Notes: generated from the sequence alone by a model not told the origin. Shown: positions 11,736 to 30,385, counted from the first letter of the stretch. The stretch: 64,000 bases of DNA from Limanda limanda (GCF_963576545.1 NC_083642.1:453677-517676), one strand, 5' to 3'. Made by a program: numbers and translations.

Positions 11736-12183
11736 TTATGATTTTAAAGATTCTGAGCAAAACACACTTAGAAAAAAGAACAAAGAATCAATTTAACAAA
11801 TCAGTTTAATTTCAAATCAGATAAGAATACCACTTAAGGTACTGCAAACACACACAGACACACAGTCATGGTTGACTAATTGAAATCTATAAGTACAGTA
11901 ATTCAGGCTCGAGGTAACAAATGCATATAATATAAATACATACAAAGTTTATTAATATTATCTAAAAGTTATTTACTATTTAAGAGTAAACTGTCTGTAA
12001 CATGAAGTTACTGAGTTACAGTTATATTTACAGTTACATTTAACCTGAAGCAAAGTGGAGAACAGAGAACATGAAGCTTCTCCACTGACACAGTTCATCT
12101 GTACGTGAGTAACAGTGTGAACATGTCTATAGGGGGCGCTGTGGAGTGAGTCACTGAGGTTAGACTCCCCCTCAGTGTCGTCT
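11736..12183. other. spacer before CD300-like copy 2, with a relic of the hsd17b10 3' UTR
   Basis: 11736-11850 matches the 3' UTR region of hsd17b10 at 17500-17620 (for example TTATGATTTTAAAGATTCTG). From about 11870 it is homologous to the downstream region of the other CD300-like copies. The minus strand at 11976-12188 keeps an open frame starting VEDDTEGESNLSDSLHSAPY that could be an alternative cytoplasmic tail. Confidence 0.6.
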
Positions 12184-12302
12184 TCAACCTGCAACAAAAC
12201 AGTTTCAACCTTTAGAAACACATTTATATTGTTTGTTAACAAGAACTGTACGTTTTAAAATACTGTCTGTTATGAACTGTATTATTATTAATTATTCTAA
12301 TG

Positions 12303-12365
<63 letters not shown>

Positions 12366-14221
12366 TTTATTGTGTATTACCTGTGTGTTTACTGGTTCTG
12401 ACCCTGCAGAAAGCCATCACAGTCACTGTGAGTGTGATGACGATGATGATGATGAAACTCACATTCAGCAGAAGAGCTGTGGTCTAGATAACATGAAAAA
12501 CATGTTAAAATCATTAATAGAAATATGAAGTACAAATTAAATCATTAATAGTAACATGAAGTATGTGTTAAAATCATTAATAGAAAAAGGAAGTACGTGT
12601 TTAATCCTCATCACTTCACTTCCTTCCTCTTCAGCCACGATGACATCACGATGAGTTTGAACGTGACTTTGTTCATTTTTCAGTTTCCTGATGAAACACC
12701 TTCTCACTGGTAGTTTACCTGAGGAGCAGATGACTCTTCACTGGTTCCAGGAGAGCTGGAGGTTGCAGATGACTCTTCACTGGTTTCAGGAGAGCTGGAG
12801 CTGGGAGCTGTGGCTGTGGCTGCTGGGAGAGATGTTGGAGAAGGTTCCACTGACCGGTTCGGTGTCGAAGAAGGTGAAGCTGTGAAACAATTACAAACAC
12901 AACATACACACACATTATTACATTATCACCAGGGTGAATGGAGATTATATAAACTATGATTTGGTGGTGGACAAATAAAATAGATTTATAGAATATTTGT
13001 AGAATCTGAAACAGTTTCTGTAGAAACTCACCGTCTGTGACGATGATCTCAACTCTTTCGTCTGCGTCTCGACCAAGAAATCTCTTCAAACCACACGTGT
13101 AAAGTCCAGAGTCGGACTTCCTCAGCTGTTTTATTGTCACATGAACAAATGTAGGGAATGCTGGATACATTCCTTCTTCGTATCTGATGCTGTATCTGTC
13201 TCTCTGAGCTGTGACGCTGTCTGTCTCAATCAGGACGTCTCCGTCTTCACACGACTTCCTGCAGAAACGCCTCTTCCATCCAGGGAAGTTAAACGAGCAG
13301 CTGACTGTGATGGATCCTCCTTCAGGTCCAGTGAACACAAGCTCAGTGAGACCGTCCTGCAACAAGGAGCCTGAAACATCAACACTCCTCCAGGTTAGCA
13401 GCTGGGACACGGACCAAAGTAAGAAACCAGAGCACACGTTAAATAAATGATTCTCAAAGATGATTCTGTCTTTTCAGCTCGTTCTGATCTCACTGATGTT
13501 TGTTCAAGTGTTTCTGATCAGTTTGGTCTCAATGAGTTATTTGATGATATAAAAACAGGCTGAGACGTCATGATTGACAGCTGAGACTGACTCCTGATTG
13601 ACAGCTGAGACTGACTCCTGATTGACAGCTGAGACTGACTCCTGATTGACAGCTGAGACTGACTCCTGATTGACAGCTGAGACTGACTCCTGATTGACAG
13701 CTGACTCTGACTCCTGATTGACAGCTGAGACTGACTCCTGATTGACAGATGAGACTGACTCATGATATTTTCTCACCACAGTTTCAAAGTCACTTCAAGA
13801 AATTCACAGAGACGACGCCTTTTCTTTCAGTTCCTGTTTTGGTTGAATTGACGTCCGGGGACAAATAAAAGTCTAAATGCGACTTAAAGAAACTTTATAT
13901 AATCAGATAAATAGATTAAATGATTATTTCAGGAAATATGAAATAAAACAAATAATAAAGGTATCACACAAATTTCTAAACTTGAATTCTTGGAAACAAC
14001 GTTGTCACAGGAAATGAGTGAAACATGAGTCGACCACTTCTGCTGATGAACTCCAACTTTGAACCTGAAGTCATGAAACAGAACGAGTGAACGAGCCGAG
14101 GAGACGTAAAGAAACACGATCACATCTTATTAACTGCAAAGAAACAAACGAGTTTCAAAGAGAAAGTAAAACGGATCAACTCACTGAGAGAGAAGAAGAT
14201 GAGGATGAGATGAGCGTTCAT
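12184..14221 (-). CDS. CD300/pIgR-like IgV receptor, copy 2 (short-tail form)
   Basis: Exons (minus): 14185-14221, 13032-13370, 12719-12879, 12381-12483, then a tail exon whose start is uncertain. Signal peptide MNAHLILIFFSL; one IgV domain with VSCSF, FCRKSC and YTCGLK; acidic Ser/Thr stalk; hydrophobic TM exon (ALLLNVSFIIIIVITL). With the consensus acceptor at 12189-12190 the protein ends SKHTG plus stop (12184-12186), giving 214 aa and almost no cytoplasmic tail. A weaker acceptor 7 nt further would instead read DDTEGESNLS into an ORF ending at 11976. Exons equivalent to 5-6 of copy 1, with the tyrosines, are absent. The first four exons are firm, the tail is inferred. Confidence 0.78.
12305..12360. 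repeat. (GT)n microsatellite at the deletion junction, copy 2
   Basis: A pure GT run occupies the place where copy 1 has exons 5-6, the 40-bp array and short GT tracts. The flanks on both sides align with copy 1, so this marks the deletion or replacement junction. Confidence 0.85.
13572..13765. repeat. 24-bp minisatellite, about 8 copies, intron 1 of copy 2
   Basis: Same unit as at 5815-6055 (GATTGACAGCTGAGACTGAC), in the homologous position but with fewer units. Confidence 0.95.
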
Positions 14222-15096
14222 GTTGAGGACTGAAGCTCTAACGCTGCTTCACTTCCTGCTTCACAGGAAGTCACCAAACGTGTCACTTCTCTAACGGATC
14301 TGAAGAAGAACCCGCCCCCCCCCCTTCACATTCTTTCTTCTGTAACTTACAACTTGTTCCTCAAACTGATTTATTATAATCATCTACAAAATGTGATCAA
14401 GGTTCAACAAAATCTGAAGAAATTCTCTGAAGACTGAAACAAGCAGGTCAGTGACCTCTGACCTCTGACCTCTGGAATCCAACCAGTTCATCAGTGAACG
14501 TTTACATCAAATTTTAAAAAGATTCCTTTTCCCAGTTCTGGAGACAAACTGTGAACATATATCTGGACACTAGGGGGCGCCTGCTCAGAGACAAACTAAC
14601 TGTCTCATCTTTTCCCAAGTTCCCGAAAGAATGTGTGAGTTATGATTTTTAAAGATTCTGAGCAAAACACACTCAGAAAAAAGAATTCAGAATCAATTTA
14701 ACAAATCAGTTTAATTTCAAATCAGATAAGAAAACAACATAAGGTACTTCACACACACACACACACACACACACATAGTCATGGTTGACTAATTGAAATC
14801 TATAAGTACAGTAATTCAGGCTCGAGGTAACAAATGCATATAATATAAATACATACAAAGTTTATTAATATTATCTAAAAGTTATTTACTATTTAAGAGT
14901 AAATGATCTGTAACATGAAGTTACTGAGTTACAGTTACAGTTACAGTTACATTTAACCTGAAGCAAAGTGGAGAACAGAGAACCTGAAGCTTCTCCACTG
15001 ACACAGTTCATCTGTACCTGAGTAACAGTGTGAACATGTCTATAGGGGGCGCTGTGGAGTGAGTCACTGAGGTTAGACTCCACCTCAGTGTCGTCT
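14222..15096. other. spacer between CD300-like copies 2 and 3
   Basis: Holds the 5' flank of copy 2 (poly-C, TGACCTC repeats), then from about 14640 a second relic of the hsd17b10 3' UTR ending in a CA microsatellite (14748-14775). It continues into the downstream region of copy 3 with the VEDDTEVESNLSDSLHSAPY open frame (minus, to 14889). No other gene is seen. Confidence 0.6.
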
Positions 15097-15215
15097 TCAA
15101 CCTGCAACTAAACAGTTTAAACCTTTAGAAACACATTTATATTGTTTGTTAACAAGAACTGTACGTTTTAAAATACTGTCTGTTATGAACTGTATTATTA
15201 TTTATTATTCTAATG

Positions 15216-15289
<74 letters not shown>

Positions 15290-17082
15290 TTAAACTTGCA
15301 TTGTGTATTACCTGTGTGTTTACTGGTTCTGATCCTGCAGAAAGCCATCACAGTCACTGTGAGTGTGATGACGATGATGATGATGAAACTCACATTCAGC
15401 AGAAGAGCTGTGGTCTAGATAACATGAAAAACATGTTAAAATCATTAATAGAAATATGAAGTACAAATTAAATCATTAATAGTAACATGAAGTATGTGTT
15501 ACAATCATTAATAGAAAAAGGAAGTACGTGTTTAATCCTCCGAGCATCACTTCCTTCCTCTTCAGCCACGATGACATCACGATGAGTTTGAATGTGACTT
15601 TGTTCATTTTTCAGTTTCCTGATGAAACACCTTCTCACTGGTAGTTTACCTGAGGAGCAGATGACTCTTCACTGGTTCCAGGAGAGCTGGAGGTTGCAGA
15701 TGACTCTTCACTGGTTTCAGGAGAGCTGGAGCTGGGAGCTGTGGCTGTGGCTGCTGGGAGAGATGTTGGAGAAGGTTCCACTGGCCGGTTCGGTGTCGAA
15801 GAAGGTGAAGCTGTGAAACAATTACAAACACAACATACACACACATTAATACATTATCACCAGGGTGAATGGAGATTATGTAAACTATGATTTGGTGATG
15901 AACAAATAAAATAGATTTAAAGAATATTTGTAGAATCTGAAACAGTTTCTGTAGAAACTCACCGTCTGTGACGATGATCTCAACCTTTTCGTATGTGTCT
16001 CGATGAAGAGGAGTTCTCTTCAAACCACACGTGTAATGTCCAGAGTCGGACTTCCTCAGCTGTTTTATTGTCACATGAACAAATGAATAAGATTGTAGAT
16101 AACTTCCTTCATTGTATCTGATGCTGTATCTGTCTCTCTGAGCTCTGACGCCCTCTGTCTCAAACAGGACGTCTCCGTCTTCACACGACTTCCTGCAGAA
16201 ACGCTTCGTCCATCCAGAGAAGTTAAACGAGCAGCTGACTGTGACGGATCCTCCTTCAGGTCCAGTGAACACACGCTGAGTGAGACCGTCCTGCAACAAG
16301 GAGCCTGAAACATCAACACTCCTCCAGGTTAGCAGATGGGACACGGACCAAAGTAAGAAACCAGAGCACACGTTAAATAAATGATTCTCAAAGATGATTC
16401 TGTCTTTTCAGCTCGTTCTGATCTCACTGATGTTTGTTCAAGTGTTTCTGATCAGTTTGGTCTCAATGAGTTAAATGATGATATAAAAACAGGCTGAGAC
16501 GTCATGATTGACAGCTGAGACTGACTCCTGATTGACAGCTGAGACTGACTCCTGATTGACAGCTGACTCTGACTCCTGATTGACAGCTGAGACTGACTCC
16601 TGATTGACAGATGAGACTGACTCATGATGTTTTCTCACCACAGTTTCAATGTCACTTCAAGAAATTCACAGAGACGACGCCTTTTCTTTCAGTTCCTGTT
16701 TTGGTTGAATTGACGTCCGGGGACAAATAAAAGTCTAAATGCGACTTAAAGAAACTTTATATAATCAGATAAATAGATTAAATGATTATTTCCGGAAATT
16801 TGAAATGAAACAAATAATAAAGGTATCACACAAATTTAAAAACTGAATTCTTGGAAACAACGTTGTCACAGGAAATGAGTGAAACATGAGTCGACCACTT
16901 CTGCTGATAAACTCCAACTTTGAACCTGAAGTCATGAAACAGAACGAGTGAACGAGCCGAGGAGACGTAAAGAAACACGATCACATCTTATTAACTGCAA
17001 AGAAAAAAACGAGTTTCAGAGAGAAAATAAAACGGATCAACTCACTGAGAGAGAAGAAGATGAGGATGAGATGAGCGTTCAT
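15097..17082 (-). CDS. CD300/pIgR-like IgV receptor, copy 3 (short-tail form)
   Basis: Exons (minus): 17046-17082, 15963-16304, 15650-15810, 15312-15414, and an uncertain tail exon starting at 15101 (consensus acceptor, SKHTG then stop at 15097-15099) or at 15094. The IgV domain has VSCSF, FCRKSC and YTCGLK. Two loops differ strongly from the other copies (GSYLQSYSF; KRTPLHRDTYEKVE). The transmembrane exon is nearly identical to that of copy 2. As in copy 2, the tyrosine tail exons of copy 1 are missing and a long GT repeat (about 15217-15288) sits in their place. Expected to be a membrane receptor; possible signalling partners cannot be told from sequence. Confidence 0.78.
16508..16625. repeat. 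24-bp minisatellite, about 5 copies, intron 1 of copy 3
   Basis: Same unit and position as in copies 1 and 2, with the smallest copy number of the three. Confidence 0.95.
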
Positions 17083-17600
17083 GTTGAGGACTGAAGCTCT
17101 AACGCTGCTTCACTTCCTGCTTCACAGGAAGTCACCAAACGTGTCACTTCTCTAACGGATCAGAAGAAGAACCCGCCCCCCCCCTTCACATTCTTTCTTC
17201 TGTAACTTACAACTTGTTCCTCAAACTGATTCATTGTAATCATCTAAAAAATGTGATCAAGGTTCAACAAAATGTGAAGAAATTATCTGAAGACTGTAAC
17301 AAGCAGGTCAGTGACCTCTGACCTCTGACCTCTGGAATCCAACCAGTTCATCAGTGAACATTTACACCAAATTTAAAGAAGATTTCTTTTCCGAGTTCTG
17401 GAGACAAACTGTGAACATATATCTGGACACTAGGGGGCGCCTGCTCAGAGACAAACTAACTGTCTCATCTTGTCCCAAGTTCCCGAAAGAATGTGTGTGT
17501 TATGATTTTAAAGATTCTGAGCAAAACACTTAGAAAAAAGACCAAAGAATCGATTTAACAAATTAGTTTAATTTCAAATCAGATTAGAAAACAACATAAA

Positions 17601-17640
<40 letters not shown>

Positions 17641-17673
17641 CACACACACAGACACACACACACACACTCTCTC
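17083..17673. other. 5' flank of CD300-like copy 3 and 3' UTR of hsd17b10
   Basis: 17083-17495 matches the upstream flanks of the other copies. 17500-17673 directly follows the hsd17b10 stop codon on the minus strand. It has CA repeats and a possible ATTAAA polyadenylation signal (plus-strand TTTAAT at 17567-17572). Relics of this segment recur at 11736 and 14640. Confidence 0.6.
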
Positions 17674-24477
<6,804 letters not shown>

Positions 24478-25538
24478 GTTGGATCTGGAGAGAAGAACCT
24501 GACGTCAGAACAAAGATCGTTTATGCTGGAGAGGAGTCACACGCAGGATATTCTAATGAGCACAACAATGACTGGTTATTCACAGCTGGTTGATCTTGTT
24601 TCATAATTTTCATGTAAAATAATAAATAACAAATTGTTTTACATGAAGCTAGTTGGTTTTATTAAGGAAATACAATTGTGGGAATTACCAATAATGTCTT
24701 TAGGGAAATAATTATCTTTTTCAACCTTGTTTCTTTTTAGATTTAGTTTCTAACTTTTTAACACTTCAAGTTATTGTTTAATTTGATTTTAATGTTTATC
24801 TTTATGTATAATGTACATTGTAGCTTTATTGAAGGGAAATAAATAAGATCATAGTCTAACAGTTCATATTATTAATATCATGATTTACCTACAACATGTA
24901 TAATTTAATGTGTATAAAAAAGTGTTAAAATAAAGGGGATGTAACTGGAATGACTCCCATTTACCTTCTTAATACTTTTACTATGTTCAAATATTTATTA
25001 TCATGTAGACCTGTATCTGAAAAACAGTCAGAGTGAGAGCTCTGTCACTTTACACATATTTGTTCACAGGATCGAAGACCGTATAGGCACCGCCCCCTTT
25101 CTAATCTGACCAATCACGCTACGGTTTCAGGGAACAACCCATCTCCCCATTGGCTGACTCACAGCGGGGTCGACCAATCACAGCAGCTCTGAGGCTCAGG
25201 TCACAGCCATCATACTTCCGGGTTTATCTGCTCGCACGTTTTGAATCATTTGATAAACAAAGTTAATCACTAGTGAAGGAATTTAATATTCTCAGAGGGA
25301 GAAGTTTGTTTGTTGTGATCTTAAATCGTGAGAAGAAAAATCACTTGAAGTGTGAATCGTGATTTTAACTGAAATAAAACTATTTGTGATCTTGACTAAC
25401 AAAGTCAACCAGTAACAAACTCAAAGTCCAAAACAACGTAGAGACAACGAAACACACACAGAGAAAATAACTGAATACAAAACAAATACAAACACACAAA
25501 TATACAAAAAGTCTATAAATTCAACAGAAAGTCAACAT
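24478..25538 (-). promoter_or_regulatory. 5' flank of hsd17b10 with a CCAAT/GC-box cluster
   Basis: Repeat-free DNA upstream of the start codon. At about 25088-25190 there are one GC-box-like CACCGCCCCC and three CCAAT boxes (GACCAATCACG, CCCATTGGCTG, GACCAATCACAG) within about 100 bp. This resembles a TATA-less NF-Y-type promoter. Its distance of about 0.6 kb from the ATG would need a 5' UTR intron or a long leader, or it could serve an unseen divergent transcript. Confidence 0.35.
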
Positions 25539-26686
<1,148 letters not shown>

Positions 26687-27360
26687 CATCAAACTCTTCA
26701 ACAACAAACAACTTATAATTATTTAACAAGGTCATAAAAGAGGAAACATGTTTTATGATTGGACGCAGGTGAATAAATGACCGAGAGCAGGAAGTGTTTA
26801 ATCATTTACATTATGAGCTGTGTGATTATTGAACTTGGGGTTTTTAGTGGGCGGAGCCTGAGTCAACAGCACAAATCAGAACAAACACCAGGAACAAGGA
26901 AACACTTTGATGACAGTTTTTCTCGGTTGCTTCAGCAAGATATTGAAAACAGGTTCAAAGCAATTCACCCAATCAGCAGAATGAAACTCTCTTTAAAAAC
27001 TATACACTCATTTATCAAAACCATATTTTGTTAATTCAGTTTGAACCAGTTACACACTGCTGCTGCTAAACTAAAACACTTTTAACAATTCTTTTCTCGG
27101 TTATTAGAGTACTGTAAGTGACGTACACAGAGAAAGTACAAATATACAATAAATTCACCAAACTCTACACAAGAGCAATACTGATGAAAATATAGTTAAT
27201 TTATCTCTATATTCACAAATCAGTCAACCTGTCGACATAGAGAATCACAACAAAACTGACATTTATCTACTTTTAAAATCCCTTCATTTCCTGCTACTGT
27301 AAAGTTCTACTGCAATAAAATGAAAGATAAGATAAGATAAAATACACACGGGTTAGGGTT
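26687..27360. other. intergenic DNA, nothing recognised
   Basis: AT-rich, no persuasive ORF, splice-framed exon or repeat. Two adjacent GGTTAG units at 27352-27364 are too few to be a telomeric array. Confidence 0.5.
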
Positions 27361-27362
27361 AG

Positions 27363-27364
<2 letters not shown>

Positions 27365-27438
<74 letters not shown>
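27365..27438. repeat. (GT)n microsatellite
   Basis: Uninterrupted GT run of about 74 bp, immediately before the RLE-type LINE fragment. Confidence 0.95.
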
Positions 27439-27439
<1 letters not shown>

Positions 27440-27529
27440 ACCTCTGTAGGAGAGGACATCCTCTGCTTCACTGTTAAATCCAGACTACAGGTGTTGCCAA
27501 CTAAATACAACCTTGCATTGTGGTACCCT

Positions 27530-28701
27530 CAGTGTTGGGAAGGATACTTTCAAAACGTATTCCGTTACAGAATACAGAATACATGCACAAAAATGTAATC
27601 TGTAACGTATTCCATTACATTAACTAATCTGAGTAACGTATTCTGAATACTTGGAATACTTCCGGTTTGTATTGCATTTTTTAAGTGTATGATTGCGGCG
27701 TTGTTATAGTCAGTGGAGCAGCAGCAGTTTAAACTCTCTCTCCGCCGATGCTGCGGGCCCGCTGGATGTCCGGCTCCCCTCCTCCCCCACCTCTGTGCGG
27801 GTCCCACCGGAGGCTGAAGTGCAGCGCCACAGCAAGGCTGCCTCGCGTCGTGCAGCGATCGTTTCGGCGTCGGGTCTATTTGTTGCGCTTGACGCGAGCG
27901 TATCGCTCCAGGAAACACACTGAAAAAGGATTTTAAACGATATTGATGACATATTTTATATGATATAAATGATAAAGCATGCATCCCATAGTTTGTATTC
28001 CCCTTCTGTTGTCCTGGAGTTTTAAATAAAGAGAGGGGGGGGGGGGGGGGGGCGGAGAATACGTAATTTACCCTCGACACCCGACATTGAACGGAGCAAA
28101 CAGCGGAGAAGTTCTTGAAGATGGATGACATTAAATTGGGACGCTGTTGCAGTTAATGTTGGAGCAACAAGTGACCATATGCTTTTATACTACTGGGTCA
28201 ACGGGTGATATTATTTTAGCGTCGCTTCAGCGTCCGGTGTGAACCCGGCGTGCCTCGCTGGTCTCCTGCAGAGCCATGACAGCGGAGCTCTGGGAGCGCA
28301 GGTCGGTCTTCTCTCACCAGGCGCTGGAAGGGCAGCTTGCGGATCAGCAGCTCCGTAGATTTCTGGTAGCGACGGAACTCTCTCAGAGCCTCGGTCCCGG
28401 GCCTGTAACGGTCCCGAGCCGGTCGCGGTGAGGCTTCTTCACGCCGCCGGGGTCCGGGCGCTCTTACGGCAGCCCTGGTCTCCAGCTGCTTCCTGGGGGC
28501 TTTGCCTCCGGTGGATTTACGAGACAGTGATTAAACTCGTGAAACAGAGAAGTACCGTCATGTAATCCACTGATTTCAACAATGTAACTGTATTCTGAAT
28601 ACCATCTATTTAATTTGTAACTGTAACGGAATACAGTTACTCATAATTTGTATTCTAAATACGTAACGCCGTTACATGTATTCCGTTACTCCCCAACACT
28701 G
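27530..28701. mobile_element. non-autonomous hAT element with perfect 8-bp target duplication
   Basis: 1172 bp. Ends CAGTGTTGGGAAGGATACTT and, inverted, CAGTGTTGGGGAGTAACGGA. Flanked on both sides by GGTACCCT (27522-27529 and 28702-28709), an 8-bp duplication typical of hAT. Subterminal parts are rich in GTATTCCGTTAC motifs. The GC-rich interior has no transposase but contains a degenerate histone H3 sequence (minus) and an unidentified GC-rich block (27700-27935). Confidence 0.85.
28253..28530 (-). pseudogene. degenerate histone H3 sequence inside the hAT element
   Basis: Read on the minus strand from 28530: [13 protein letters not shown], then after frameshifts KKPHR, then [27 protein letters not shown] and SSAVMALQE. 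This covers roughly H3 residues 8-98. There is a small tandem duplication after the K36-P-H-R region and a deletion of about 13 nt between VRE and the TDLR region, so it is not functional. No introns are seen, so it could derive from a replication-type H3 gene or from an mRNA copy. Confidence 0.85.
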
Positions 28702-29049
28702 GGTACCCTAATAATCATCACCCACACTGTATAATGCATTCTAATCCCAACCAACATTTAGAATCCATTGCTCATATTGTTAATGGCTGTAATAAGTTCA
28801 AAGGACTCTGTACTGCACGCCATGACCTCATTGTCGACCTCATCTCTAGTTCTGTTAAGGGAGTGTTCCTCCAAATGTGTCCATGTACAAACACTCCCGT
28901 ATGATGTCAGATTGGTTGAACAGTTCTGATGATGTGTTCTGTAACATCCCTAACACCCCCGATGTTGTTCTCTTGGACAAGGTTAACAGGAGGTAGTGGT
29001 CCTGGAGGTCGCCTGTGTGTGTGACCTCTACATGGACTTAACCTTCCTT

Positions 29050-29092
29050 GTGTGTGTGTGTGTCTATGACCTCTACATGGACTTAGCCTTCC

Positions 29093-29161
<69 letters not shown>

Positions 29162-29189
29162 TATGACCTCTACATGGACCTAGCCTTCC

Positions 29190-29246
<57 letters not shown>

Positions 29247-29274
29247 TATGACCTCTACATGGACTTAGCCTTCC

Positions 29275-29325
<51 letters not shown>

Positions 29326-29354
29326 TATGACCTCTACATGGACTTAGCCTTCCT

Positions 29355-29410
<56 letters not shown>
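29050..29410. repeat. compound (TG)n minisatellite built on LINE endonuclease codons
   Basis: A block CTATGACCTCTACATGGACT plus TAGCCTTCCT alternates with TG runs of variable length about four times. The block is the same as the coding sequence of the RLE domain at 29010-29055 (DLYMDL). Confidence 0.85.
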
Positions 29411-29412
<2 letters not shown>

Positions 29413-29519
29413 GCTGTTTCCAGTAACTTGTCAGAACGATGAACGGACCAAAGGAGACGTTGAATAAATGTTTGTCAAAGATGTTTCTGTCGTTTTAGCT
29501 TCTTATTAATCGTGTGAAC

Positions 29520-29950
29520 AGGAACCAGAGCTCCATCTCTTCTGTTCCATCTCTTCTGCTCCATCTCTTCTGTTCCATCTCTCCTGCTCCATCTCTTCAG
29601 CTCCATATCTTCAGCTCCATCTCTTCTGCTCCATCTCTTCTGCTCCATCTCTTCTGCTCCATCTCTTCTGCTCCATCTCTTCTGTTCCATCTCTTCTGTT
29701 CCATCTCTTCTGCTCCATCTCTTCTGCTCCATCTCTTCTGTTCCATCTCTTCTGCTCCATCTCTTCTGTTCCATCTCTTCTGCTCCATCTCTTCAGCTCC
29801 ATCTCTTCTGCTCCATCTCTTCTGTTCCATCTCTTCAGCTCCATCTCTTCTGTTCCATCTCTCCTGCTCCATCTCTTCTGCTCCATCTCTTCTGCTCCAT
29901 CTCTTCTGCTCCATCTCTTCTGCTCCATCTCTTCAGCTCCATCTCTTCTG
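29520..29950. repeat. 14-bp minisatellite, about 30 units
   Basis: Unit TTCTGCTCCATCTC with T/C and A/T variants (TGTTCC, CAGCTCC). ORFs on both strands are by-products. Confidence 0.95.
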
Positions 29951-30385
29951 AGGAAAGACAATAAACTTCTGATCCAAGTTTATCAGAAGGAAAAAGGTAA
30001 AAAACTGACGGGAAGAAGATTTGTAACGTGTGTGAGGACTTCCTCCTCCCTCAAGAGATGGAGCAGAAGAGATGGAGCTGAAGAAATGGAGCAGAAGAGA
30101 TGGAGCAGAAGAGATGGAGCTAAAGAGATGGAGCAGGAGAGATGGAGCAGGAGAGATGAAGGAAAAAAGATCGAGAAGAAGAGATGGTTTCATCTCTTCT
30201 GCTCCATCGCTTCTGCTCTATCTCTTTTCCTTCATCTCTCCTGCTCCATCTCTTCTGTTCCATCTCTTCTGCTCCATCTCTTGAGGAAGGAGGAAGTCCT
30301 CACACACGTTACGAACCTTCTTCCCGTCAGTTTTTTATCTGTTTCCTTCTGATAAACTTGGATCAGAAGTTTATTGTTTTTCTCA
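29951..30385. repeat. palindrome upstream of the lectin gene, arms about 95 bp around inverted 14-bp units
   Basis: 29955-30050 (AATAAACTTCTGATCCAAGT ...) is close to the reverse complement of 30285-30380. Between them the 14-bp unit occurs first inverted (GAGATGGAGCAGAA, about 30052-30185), then in the forward sense (30186-30285). The right edge lies about 110 bp before the lectin start codon. Confidence 0.85.

Larger units (their letters stand above)
27439..29060 (+). mobile_element. restriction-like-endonuclease LINE fragment (R4/Rex6-like), split by a hAT element
   Basis: Two pieces (27439-27529 and 28710-about 29060) join in one frame once the hAT element and one copy of its target duplication are removed. 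The frame reads TKYNLALWYP into NNHHPHCIMH, then SIAHIVNGCNKFKGL and RHDLIVDLIS. The Cys/His finger followed by R-H-D, then PDVVLLDKV and (after a +1 shift) EVVVLEVACVCDLYMDL, matches the C-terminal zinc finger and PD-(D/E)xK endonuclease region of R2/R4/Dong/Rex6 LINEs. Only this C-terminal part is present, with a stop and a frameshift. Clade assignment is tentative. Confidence 0.65.

Noticed and set aside
12715..13437. Single 240-codon ORF starting MCSGFLLWSV as the CD300-like protein
   Set aside because: It reads through two introns; splice phase and the separate signal-peptide exon (MNAHLILIFF) give a better model, and the same holds for the other two copies.
27352..27364. Interstitial telomeric repeat (GGTTAGGGTTAG)
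   Set aside because: Only about two units next to a GT microsatellite; expected by chance.
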